Source: Oscillospiraceae bacterium (GTDB taxonomy: Bacteria; Bacillota; Clostridia; Christensenellales; Aristaeellaceae). Taken from it: a DNA stretch of 6,468 nucleotides. The DNA is taken from positions 1-6,468 of the forward strand of contig JAISBH010000041.1 of NCBI GenBank assembly GCA_031266295.1. The letters are read 5' to 3'. The translations under genes and the position numbers were made by a program. This document shows positions 1 to 5,764 of this stretch, in pieces; the first letter of the stretch is position 1; the number at the start of each line of letters is the position of its first letter. The notes under the pieces were generated by a model that had not been told where the DNA came from, did not search any database, and saw only the letters and a list, made by a program, of their open reading frames with translations.

Positions 1-31
1 CGCGCAAACGGGATTCGCCATTCGTCCTCAA

Positions 32-92
32 TTAGGGCCTGTGCGAAAAATCTCGCGTAGGTCTTGGGGCATCTTTTTCGAACAGGCCCTAA
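32..92. repeat. Imperfect inverted repeat overlapping the stop codon of the last operon gene
   Basis: Arms 32-50 and 74-92 pair at 18 of 19 positions (single mismatch 43/81), with a 23-nt loop. The core is AGGGCCTGTGCGAAAAA on the left and TTTTTCGAACAGGCCCT on the right. The right arm contains the TAG stop (89-91, minus strand) of the ABC gene. A TA dinucleotide flanks the GGGCC core on both sides, which would fit a tiny terminal-inverted-repeat element inserted at TA. In the minus-strand transcript the hairpin could act as a 3' end or stability element, but no T-run follows the stem, so a classical intrinsic terminator is not supported. Positions 1-31 show no recognisable gene. Confidence 0.6.
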
Positions 93-2224
93 GAAGCCTC
101 CGCCGCCTTGCTGGTCTGCCGTTGAGCCATCACCAGCCGGTAGTATATGCCCTTGCGCTTGAGCAGCTCCACATGGGTGCCCATCTCGGCGATCCTGCCC
201 TTATCCAGCACGATCAGCCTGTTCGCCGCGCGCAGCGTCGACAGCCTGTGCGCGATAGCTATAGTGGTGCGCTTGCGTACCAGCCGATTCAGACTGTCCT
301 GTATGATCGACTCCGTCTCCAGATCCAGCGAGCTGGTCGCCTCGTCCAGTATCAGCAGCCGAGGGTTCTTGATAATCGCCCGCGCGATGGCCAGCCGCTG
401 CCTCTCGCCGCCCGACAGCGAGTAACCGCTTTCGCCTATCAGCGTGTCGTATCCGTCCGCGCTCTTCATTATGAACTCATGCGCGTTCGCGGCCGTGCAC
501 GCGGCTATAACCTCGCTCGGCGTCGCGTCCGGCTTCGCGTAGAGTATGTTGTCATATATCGTTCCCGCGAACAGGAACGTATCCTGGAACACCACGCCGA
601 CCTTCTCATGCAGCAGCTTAGGCGATATCTCGCGCAGATCGTCCCCGCTCAGCGTTATCCGGCCCGTATTCGGGTCGTACAGCCGCAGCATCAGGTTGAT
701 CAGCGTGGACTTGCCCGCGCCCGATTTGCCCACGATCCCGATCATCTCGCCCGGCTCGATCGTGAACCCTACCTCTTTCAGCACCGGTTCATACGACTTA
801 TACCCGAACGACACCCCTTGATAATCCACCGCGCCTTCGACCCTCGCGTCCCTTGACAGCGCGGTATCCTGGATATCCGCTTCCTCGTCCAGTATCTCGA
901 ACATCTTTACCAGGCTGGTCATCGCGTCCGCCAGCATACGCGGGAACGACACCAGCCACCGCAGCGGCTGATAGATATACCCCAGGAACATCGTGAACTG
1001 CACCAGCGTGCCCAGCGACATCGTATCCCCCAGTATCCACCGGCCCCCGATATACAGCACCATGAATTCCCCGACACCCGAGAAGAACGTCACCGCTGGG
1101 AACAGCAGCGACCACAGCGATTCGTTGCTAGCCATGGTTTCGGCCAGATCACGCGATACGCGCGCGAACTTCGCTATCTCGCGATCCTCCGCGCCAAATG
1201 ACTTCACCGTGCGGATGCCCTTGATTATGTCGTGCAGGATGGACTGCGCGCGCGAGTTCTTGCGCCACTGGCGTTCATACCTGATGAATATGAACGTGCG
1301 GAACTGGTACAGCGCATAGCCCACGATCGGCACCGGCGCGAATACCAGCAGCGTCAGCCGCCAGTTCGTGACGCCCAGTATCACCATCGAGACGATGAAC
1401 ATCAATCCCATCTCCATCATCCATCGCCCATGGTCGGTCAGGAAATCCTTGATCGTGACGGTATCCTCCATCACGCGGCGTATCAGTTCGCCCGGCGTAC
1501 GCCTCCCCAGCGCAGTCATGGACAGCTTCTGAATCTTCGCGTACGCCATGTCGCGCAGGTAGTTCGAGAACAGCGTGCCCGCCCTGGCGTACACCCTTGA
1601 GGATAGCACGTATATCGTCTCGCCTATCCCGCGCGCCAGGAACATAAACCCGGCCAGCAGCATGATCTGCGCCGCTGTGCCTATGCGCGGAGCGAGATAC
1701 GTGTCGATCAGGATGCGGTTCAGCACGGGTATGCAGACATACAGGATGCTGGACAGCGCCATGAACGCCTGCGAGAGCAGCACCTCCCGCTTGAATGGTC
1801 TTAGCAGCCCCCACGCGCGCTTGAGCAGCCCCGTCTTGCTGAAGCAGAACGGACACACGCGCATACCCTCCGGCAGCGTCTTCCCGCACTTCGGGCAGAT
1901 CTCCAATTCCACGCCGTCGTCGAACTCCGGCCGTCCTGTCTCGATCGCGTGATTGACGATCTTGCACCACTCGCCCGCCGCCTTCAGTTGGGACATGTCG
2001 AACCGCGCCAGCACGCGGTCGGGGGCGTTCTCGTAGGTAAGGAATATCAGCGCGCAGCCGACGTTGCCCTGCACCTGCGCTTCCTTCGCCTCTTTCGCCG
2101 GTATCGAAAGCGTCTCCCTGTCGCCCTCGAACACGGTGATGACGCCCGCCTTATCGAAGCGCAGCCTGCCGTCCGCCGGGTGCATCGATTCGTCCAGTGT
2201 AAACGCAAGGTCTATGTGATCCAT
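89..2224 (-). CDS. ABC exporter subunit (membrane domain + ATPase) with N-terminal PH-like/zinc-ribbon extension; third gene of the operon
   Basis: This is a type IV (MsbA/LmrA-like) half-exporter that would use ATP hydrolysis to move a substrate across the cytoplasmic membrane. Residues here are numbered from the upstream ATG at 2236 (715 aa). Residues 5-105 form a beta-rich, PH-like segment (inferred from pattern). C114-x2-C117 and C128-x2-C131 form a zinc ribbon. The membrane domain runs from about 150 to 430 with roughly six hydrophobic helices. The nucleotide-binding domain has Walker A GKSGAGKST at 503-511, Q-loop Q551, signature LSGGE at 607-611, Walker B ending in D631-E632 and switch H663, so all catalytic residues are intact. 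The preferred start is the ATG at 2222-2224 (711 aa), because GGAGG lies 5 nt before it. It pairs naturally with the paralogue at 3088-5364 as a heterodimer. The substrate cannot be told from sequence; lipid, peptide or drug export are all possible. Confidence 0.93.
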   Translation of the reverse strand: MDHIDLAFTLDESMHPADGRLRFDKAGVITVFEGDRETLSIPAKEAKEAQVQGNVGCALIFLTYENAPDRVLARFDMSQLKAAGEWCKIVNHAIETGRPEFDDGVELEICPKCGKTLPEGMRVCPFCFSKTGLLKRAWGLLRPFKREVLLSQAFMALSSILYVCIPVLNRILIDTYLAPRIGTAAQIMLLAGFMFLARGIGETIYVLSSRVYARAGTLFSNYLRDMAYAKIQKLSMTALGRRTPGELIRRVMEDTVTIKDFLTDHGRWMMEMGLMFIVSMVILGVTNWRLTLLVFAPVPIVGYALYQFRTFIFIRYERQWRKNSRAQSILHDIIKGIRTVKSFGAEDREIAKFARVSRDLAETMASNESLWSLLFPAVTFFSGVGEFMVLYIGGRWILGDTMSLGTLVQFTMFLGYIYQPLRWLVSFPRMLADAMTSLVKMFEILDEEADIQDTALSRDARVEGAVDYQGVSFGYKSYEPVLKEVGFTIEPGEMIGIVGKSGAGKSTLINLMLRLYDPNTGRITLSGDDLREISPKLLHEKVGVVFQDTFLFAGTIYDNILYAKPDATPSEVIAACTAANAHEFIMKSADGYDTLIGESGYSLSGGERQRLAIARAIIKNPRLLILDEATSSLDLETESIIQDSLNRLVRKRTTIAIAHRLSTLRAANRLIVLDKGRIAEMGTHVELLKRKGIYYRLVMAQRQTSKAAEAS

Positions 2225-2229
2225 AGAAA

Positions 2230-2234
2230 CCTCC
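2230..2234 (-). promoter_or_regulatory. Ribosome binding site that sets the start of the third operon gene
   Basis: GGAGG on the minus strand ends 5 nt before the ATG at 2222-2224. The in-frame ATG at 2234-2236 overlaps this motif, and its only purine-rich upstream site (GGGAG) lies 18 nt away. The downstream ATG is therefore the better start, shortening the protein from 715 to 711 aa. Confidence 0.7.
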
Positions 2235-2277
2235 ATAGAAACTATTAGTTATATCTCCCTGTCGCCTGGGTACCCCC

Positions 2278-2317
2278 TGCCGCTGCGGTGACGAGAGAAC
2301 CCCCTCTGCCGCTGCGG
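2278..2317. repeat. Short direct repeat at the edge of the palindromic element
   Basis: TGCCGCTGCGG occurs at 2278-2288 and again at 2307-2317, 29 nt apart. The second copy lies in the left arm of the large inverted repeat. The first straddles its outer boundary, suggesting partial internal duplication of element sequence. Confidence 0.6.
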
Positions 2318-2495
2318 CGGCATCTCCCCCTAGGGGGGCGATGAGGGTTGTCGGTTACGGCGTGGGTTGCAAGCCGCAGGGTTGTCGGTTACAGCGTGGG
2401 TCGCAAGGCTTGCAAGCTGTGGGGCAGTTGACAACCCTCATCGCCCCCCTAGGGGGAGATGTCGCCGCAGCGACAGAGAGGGTTCCCCCGTCGCC
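2287..2495. repeat. Large palindromic (MITE-like) intergenic element inside the operon
   Basis: Arms 2287-2352 and 2430-2495 (66 nt each) are inverted copies with 60 Watson-Crick matches, two G/T wobbles and four mismatches, around a 77-nt centre. Each arm holds its own 12-bp palindrome CCCCCTAGGGGG (2326-2337, 2445-2456) and a smaller hairpin (2308-2321; 2461-2474). The element begins 8 nt after the DUF1854 stop codon and ends about 60 nt before the next start, so it separates two otherwise co-oriented genes. It has no believable coding capacity. Similar CCCCCTAGGGGG-type intergenic repeats are common in Clostridia genomes (from memory). On the mRNA it would fold into a very stable structure that could lower expression of the downstream gene, stabilise the upstream message, or mark a processing site. 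No target-site duplication is evident. Confidence 0.85.
2345..2407. repeat. Tandem duplication in the centre of the palindromic element
   Basis: Two 29-nt units at 2345-2373 and 2379-2407 match at 27 of 29 positions with a 34-nt period, each beginning GGGTTGTCGGTTAC. The first unit starts within the left arm of the large inverted repeat and the second lies wholly in the loop. A 10-bp palindrome GCTTGCAAGC follows at 2408-2417. Confidence 0.8.
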
Positions 2496-2502
2496 CGCAA
2501 CA

Positions 2503-3048
2503 TCAGAACAAGTACGGCTCCAGCCTCTTCCGGCTCTTCGCATTCAGCGCCTTCAGCGACGGTATGCGATACCGGTTCCCGTCAACGTCGAACATGATCA
2601 CGTCGTCGTCGGACAACATGCGGATGTTCTTGTTGACGTCCTTGACTGCGCACATACGCGGAGTAGGCGCGCCGGAACCCTGCACGGTCAGTTCAAAATA
2701 TACATACCCTAGTTGATCCTTGACCGACTTTACGTCAATGATGTTCGGGCAGTAATACCGACGGTTCATCTCGGACTCGACCAGCTTGCGCTGATCCGGA
2801 GCAAACCGGGTCAAGTCGCGCAGAATCGCGATCTCCTTGCCCTCCGCGTCCGCGAGTGAGAGATATTCATTGGGCATACCCAGCGGCAGGGAGCGCCTCA
2901 CCGCCACGCGCGGGTAGTCCGAGCCCTTATATTTCATTGCGAGGAATCCGCCAGGGGTCTGGGTGAATACCGCTTCCGCCGGGTCGAGGTAACCCAGGTC
3001 GATAGCGTCCGACAGGAGCGGGGCGATTGGAGCGGCGGACATATCCAT
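2503..3048 (-). CDS. DUF1854 family protein, putative accessory partner of the ABC exporter
   Basis: This 181-aa soluble protein of unknown biochemical function is recognised as DUF1854 by its three conserved blocks. The first is a basic/proline segment leading into EYLSLADAEGKEIAIL (about 48-80). The second is RRYYCPNIIDVKSVKDQLG with the following beta strand (about 96-124). The third is the C-terminal FDVDGNRYRIPSL block ending KSRKRLEPYLF (about 153-181). No signal peptide or membrane helix is visible, so it is probably cytoplasmic. It lies 39 nt downstream of the first ABC gene and is transcribed with it. AAAGGA sits 10 nt before the ATG; a second ATG two codons in is a minor alternative. 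From memory, DUF1854 proteins sit beside similar ABC transporters in cyanophycin-linked clusters of Burkholderiales, but no cyanophycin gene is present here. A role in coupling or regulating the exporter is inferred only from linkage. Confidence 0.88.
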   Translation of the reverse strand: MDMSAAPIAPLLSDAIDLGYLDPAEAVFTQTPGGFLAMKYKGSDYPRVAVRRSLPLGMPNEYLSLADAEGKEIAILRDLTRFAPDQRKLVESEMNRRYYCPNIIDVKSVKDQLGYVYFELTVQGSGAPTPRMCAVKDVNKNIRMLSDDDVIMFDVDGNRYRIPSLKALNAKSRKRLEPYLF

Positions 3049-3087
3049 AATGATTCAATCCTTTCTTATCACTTATTCCGTAATCAG

Positions 3088-5364
3088 TTACTCCGCGTCC
3101 ATATTGATAACCTTCAGGCCCTCCATCTGTAGCTTATACAGCTTGAAGTACGCGCCCATCTTGGTCATTAGCTCGCGGTGCGTCCCCGTCTCTATCACCT
3201 TTCCGTCCTCTATGACCGCGAGGCTGTCCGCGTCGCGCAGGGTGGAGAGGCGATGCGCTATCGCTATAGTGGTTCTGTTCTTGCTAAGCGCGGCCAGCGA
3301 GGCTTGTATCGCCGCCTCGGTCTCGGTATCCATAGCCGCCGTCGCTTCGTCCAGTATCAATATCTTCGGGTTCTGCAGTATCGTGCGCGCGATAGACAAT
3401 CGCTGTTTCTCGCCGCCTGACAGATCCTGCCCGCCAGCGCCCACCCGCGTCTCATAACCGTCGGGCAGCTTCATTATGAATTCATGAGCCGCTGCGGCTT
3501 TTGCCGCTCGGATCACATCCTCCATGCTCGCCCCAGGCTGGGCGTAGCGGATGTTATCGGCGATCGATCCGATAAACAGGTATATATCCTGCGAGACGAT
3601 CCCGATTCCGTCTCTGAGCATGGTCAGCGGCCATTCCTTTACGTTTATACCGTCGATAGTGATCTCGCCCTCGTTCACGTCGTACAGCCGCGCTATCAGG
3701 TTGGCCAGCGTTGACTTACCCGCGCCCGTCTTGCCCACTATGCCCAGCATCTTGCCTGATTCGACCGTCAAGTCCAGCCCCTTCAATACGGGTGTGGCGG
3801 GATCATACTCAAACCGTGCGTTCTTGACCATTATGTCGCCGCGTATGCCCTTCACGTCCGCGGGATGTTCCGGTTCGGTGATGTCGGGCTTTGCGTCGAT
3901 TATCTCGAATACGCGCTGCGCCGAGTCCACGCACCGCGCCCACCAGTTTGATACCCACGACATAAACTCCAGCGGCCCGTACAGCATCTGCAGGTACGCG
4001 ATGAACGTCAGGAATGAGCCTAACGACAGCTCCCCTTCGACTACCATTACGCCGCCGACCATCGTCACCACGACCTGGCCTAGGAACATGAACAGGTATA
4101 TCAGCGGAAACGCGGTGAACGCGGCGTTGTTCATCTTCACGTCTATGCCGGCCTGCTTGCCGCCGACCGCCGAGAAGCGCTGGGCCTCGGCATCCTCGCG
4201 CGCGTAGGCCTTGATCACGCGCTGTCCGTTGATCGAATCGGACAGCATCGAGTTCAGCTGTGCGCCGTACACGAAATTCTTGTGATGGAACCGCTTGAAG
4301 AACCCCCACAGTATCCTGAAGAACACAATGGACAGGGGCAGCACGATCATCACGACGGCGGCCAGCTTCACGCTCATCAGGCACATCAGCGTCAACACGC
4401 CCGCGAACGTCAGTCCGTTCACAATCAGGTAGGGGAATCCGTCGACGAAGAACCAGTAGATATTATTGGCGTCGCGGTTGATGCGGTTCATCAGCGCGCC
4501 TGTGCGTTTGGATGTGTAGAATCCAACCGACAGACGCTGCATCGCCTCGAATATCCGCATCTTAAGATCGTACACTATCCAAGGCACCGTGCGCGCCAGC
4601 ACGAAGCCGTAGAGCATATTAAGCCCCGAGTTCACCGCGCGCACCAGGAATATCAGCGCGACGAACGGCAGCAGCATGGCGAAGTATGATCCGCCCGGCG
4701 TCAAAACCTCGTCGAACAGCATACGGCTGCCTATCTGCGGCGTAAGTATAGACACCGCCGAACCCAGGGTCATCACAGCGAGAACCACCAGCACCTTGCG
4801 TTGGTAATGCTTAAAGAATCCCATCAGCCGCAGCGTGATAGAACGCTGATCCATGCAATTGGGGCAGCGCGCGTGCCCGGACTCGGGATACCGCCGACCG
4901 CATTTCGGGCAGAAGCGGTTCGTATCGACTGACACGTCCCGCAGCGCGGGAGCGCCCGCCTTGATGTTCTTTACAACCTGCGCCAGCCTATCCGCATCGC
5001 CCAGGAAGCCGACGGAATACAGCAACAGCGCGCGCGCGGCGTCATCGTCGCTGACCGCGCACAACTGGCCGGTGGCGACCAGTCGGTCATTGGTCAATTC
5101 CTTTATCCCTTCCATCGGGATGGATTCAAATGACCGCGAGGCGAACTTCGCGACGATACGCCGCGCTCCGTCCATGCGCGTTACGATCTCCTCGCCGGTC
5201 AGTATAAGCAGCGCGTCGCGGGTGACAGCGGTGTAGGTATCCGCGTGCGCGCCGTCCGCGCCCATATCTGTATGGATCGCGAACAATATCTCGCTCACGT
5301 CAACGCCGTGTTCGCGGAACGCGTCTTCCATGTACTCGGGACAATATCGGGTGAACCGCGCCAT
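3088..5364 (-). CDS. ABC exporter subunit with N-terminal PH-like domain and zinc ribbon; first structural gene of the operon
   Basis: This 758-aa half-exporter is longer than the usual 580-620 aa because of an N-terminal cytoplasmic extension. Residues about 40-135 have the alternating strand pattern and final helix of a PH-like domain (inferred). A zinc ribbon follows at C152-x2-C155 and C167-x2-C170. The membrane domain spans about 188-475. The ATPase shows Walker A GKTGAGKST (544-552), Q592, LSGGE (648-652), Walker B D672-E673 and H704, all intact. Two small departures from the common exporter consensus are AAMD (676-679) in the D-loop and VGAGG rather than VGERG in the X-loop. The start is supported by AAGGAGG (5369-5375) 4 nt before the ATG. 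It shares its whole domain order with the product of 89-2224, so a heterodimer is likely. Expression should depend on read-through of the terminator just upstream. The substrate is unknown. Confidence 0.93.
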   Translation of the reverse strand: MARFTRYCPEYMEDAFREHGVDVSEILFAIHTDMGADGAHADTYTAVTRDALLILTGEEIVTRMDGARRIVAKFASRSFESIPMEGIKELTNDRLVATGQLCAVSDDDAARALLLYSVGFLGDADRLAQVVKNIKAGAPALRDVSVDTNRFCPKCGRRYPESGHARCPNCMDQRSITLRLMGFFKHYQRKVLVVLAVMTLGSAVSILTPQIGSRMLFDEVLTPGGSYFAMLLPFVALIFLVRAVNSGLNMLYGFVLARTVPWIVYDLKMRIFEAMQRLSVGFYTSKRTGALMNRINRDANNIYWFFVDGFPYLIVNGLTFAGVLTLMCLMSVKLAAVVMIVLPLSIVFFRILWGFFKRFHHKNFVYGAQLNSMLSDSINGQRVIKAYAREDAEAQRFSAVGGKQAGIDVKMNNAAFTAFPLIYLFMFLGQVVVTMVGGVMVVEGELSLGSFLTFIAYLQMLYGPLEFMSWVSNWWARCVDSAQRVFEIIDAKPDITEPEHPADVKGIRGDIMVKNARFEYDPATPVLKGLDLTVESGKMLGIVGKTGAGKSTLANLIARLYDVNEGEITIDGINVKEWPLTMLRDGIGIVSQDIYLFIGSIADNIRYAQPGASMEDVIRAAKAAAAHEFIMKLPDGYETRVGAGGQDLSGGEKQRLSIARTILQNPKILILDEATAAMDTETEAAIQASLAALSKNRTTIAIAHRLSTLRDADSLAVIEDGKVIETGTHRELMTKMGAYFKLYKLQMEGLKVINMDAE

Positions 5365-5392
5365 ACATCCTCCTTATATTATAACAAAACGC

Positions 5393-5422
5393 AAAGGCGG
5401 CGGGGTCTTTGACCCCGCCGCC
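5393..5422 (-). terminator. Intrinsic terminator in the operon leader
   Basis: On the minus strand, GGCGGCGGGGTC (5422-5411), a 3-nt loop and GACCCCGCCGCC (5407-5396) form a perfect 12-bp stem. It is followed by TTTGCGTTTTGTT. The T-tract is interrupted but T-rich. On the plus strand the stem is not followed by T residues, so it acts toward the ABC genes and not for lgt. It lies only about 30 nt before the first ABC start codon and downstream of the promoter, so it must be bypassed for the operon to be expressed. Confidence 0.8.
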
Positions 5423-5494
5423 TAACAACGCTCTTGCCGATTGATTGAACCCGCAACTATTTGCCGGGATCCAACCTGCCTGCCGCGCCTGGTT

Positions 5495-5531
5495 GCGTGA
5501 GCCTCTCGCGCATGTGCGCGGAGGCTTACGC
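5495..5531 (-). promoter_or_regulatory. Leader stem-loop 2 (alternative to stem-loop 1)
   Basis: Arms 5521-5531 (GCGTAAGCCTC on the minus strand) and 5495-5505 (GAGGCTCACGC) pair at 10 of 11 positions. An inner CGCG-type stem forms between 5507-5511 and 5516-5520. It uses the sequence that stem-loop 1 needs, so only one can form at a time. Confidence 0.6.
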
Positions 5532-5542
5532 CTATGCGCACA
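5513..5542 (-). promoter_or_regulatory. Leader stem-loop 1, directly after the small ORF stop codon
   Basis: TGTGCGC (5542-5536) pairs with GCGCACA (5519-5513). A 2x2 internal loop leads to an inner AGGC/GCCT stem closed by a GTAA (GNRA-type) tetraloop. It begins at the nucleotide after the TAG at 5543-5545, so a ribosome at the end of the ORF would cover its 5' arm. Confidence 0.65.
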
Positions 5543-5595
5543 CTATAATTCAGTACTCATAAATATAATTTGACGCACTAATCTGATGCGCACAC
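5534..5595. repeat. 10-nt direct repeat linking the leader ORF to stem-loop 1
   Basis: ATGCGCACAC (plus strand) occurs at 5534-5543 and 5586-5595. The copy near 5540 is the 5' arm of leader stem-loop 1. The other is inside the small ORF, over the codons for Gly-Val-Arg-Ile, and can itself hairpin with 5598-5604. Both copies can pair with the same downstream arm (5513-5519), adding a further alternative fold. Confidence 0.6.
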
Positions 5596-5653
5596 CTTGC
5601 GCGCCAAACAGATTACCCATACGCCCCAAAGCCCAAACCCGATTGTTCAGCAC
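5543..5653 (-). CDS. Putative 36-aa leader peptide
   Basis: The GTG start at 5651-5653 is preceded by AAAAGGAGG (5661-5669) with an ideal 7-nt gap, and the frame runs 36 codons to TAG at 5543-5545. It starts about 44 nt into the predicted transcript. The peptide begins MLNNRVWALG and ends RQIIFMSTEL. It contains an Arg-Ile-Arg triplet (residues 22-24), a +X+ pattern known to favour macrolide-dependent ribosome arrest, and an IIFMST stretch loosely like the arrest region of ErmCL. Position between promoter and terminator, ahead of an ABC exporter pair, parallels bmrB upstream of bmrCD in Bacillus subtilis. I do not recognise a homologue of the peptide itself. The strong RBS argues for translation; the function is inferred. 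Confidence 0.55.
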   Translation of the reverse strand: MLNNRVWALGRMGNLFGAQGVRIRLVRQIIFMSTEL

Positions 5654-5703
5654 GGTGCCGCCTCCTTTTCATAATAATAGTGCGTTCCAAACACGCAATG
5701 AAT

Positions 5704-5732
5704 AGTTTACCAGAAAAATGGATAGTTGTCAA
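5704..5732 (-). promoter_or_regulatory. Sigma-A-type promoter of the ABC operon
   Basis: On the minus strand, TTGACA (5732-5727) is a perfect -35. A 17-nt spacer separates it from TAAACT (5709-5704), and TGG immediately before the -10 gives an extended -10 element. The predicted start is near 5697. No other promoter of this quality was seen upstream of the ABC genes. The -35 lies inside an AGTTG-A-CAACT inverted repeat (5724-5734). Confidence 0.8.
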
Positions 5733-5742
5733 CTAGGTTAAC

Positions 5743-5759
5743 TGTTAAAATTCTGTTAA
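5743..5759 (-). promoter_or_regulatory. Paired TTAACA direct repeats (possible Pho-box-like operator)
   Basis: TTAACA occurs at 5759-5754 and 5748-5743 on the minus strand, an 11-bp period with N5 between, ending 10 bp upstream of the operon -35. One-turn direct repeats of TT(A/T)ACA type are bound by PhoP-family response regulators in Bacillus. The site is AT-rich, so chance occurrence is possible, and no regulator gene is in the window. Confidence 0.35.
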
Positions 5760-5764
5760 GTTAA

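Larger units (their letters stand above)
5364..5697 (-). promoter_or_regulatory. Operon leader RNA with small ORF, competing hairpins and terminator (candidate ribosome-mediated attenuator)
   Basis: The predicted transcript start near 5697 gives a 5' leader of about 330 nt. In order it holds an RBS and 36-codon ORF (5543-5653), a stem-loop starting right after the ORF stop (5513-5542), an overlapping alternative stem-loop (5495-5531), stem-loops at 5472-5495 and 5450-5468, and the terminator (5396-5422). The first two stem-loops share 5513-5531 and cannot coexist. Minus-strand GATCCCGGC (5463-5471) can pair with the terminator's 5' arm (5411-5419; one G-U, one mismatch), competing with the 5450-5468 hairpin. 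This is the layout of a translation-sensing attenuator. No T-box motif or recognised riboswitch core was found. Confidence 0.6.

Noticed and set aside
41..856. 271-codon open frame on the plus strand opposite the ABC gene
   Set aside because: It is antisense to the highly conserved ATPase domain of the gene at 89-2224, is rich in Arg/Gln/His as expected for a shadow frame in GC-rich DNA, and shows no domain or convincing RBS.
2225..2290. Internal promoter before the third operon gene (TATAAC-like hexamer on the minus strand)
   Set aside because: No acceptable -35 lies 16-18 nt upstream; the hexamer alone is weak evidence.
2287..2495. CRISPR array
   Set aside because: The repeats are one inverted pair plus one tandem duplication with no regular spacers.
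2341..2712. 123-codon plus-strand open frame over the palindromic element
   Set aside because: It runs through the repeat element and then antisense to the DUF1854 gene; the translation is explained by repeat sequence and has no recognisable family.
5440..5480. T-box or tRNA-like element (minus-strand GCGGGTTCAATC resembles a T-loop)
   Set aside because: No AGGGTGG-type T-box sequence, no acceptor stem and no anticodon arm could be drawn around it.
5615..5672. 19-codon ORF starting at the ATG at 5670-5672 (MKRRRHRAEQ...) in the leader
   Set aside because: It has no ribosome binding site of its own; the AAAAGGAGG lies inside it and is placed ideally for the GTG at 5651-5653 in another frame.
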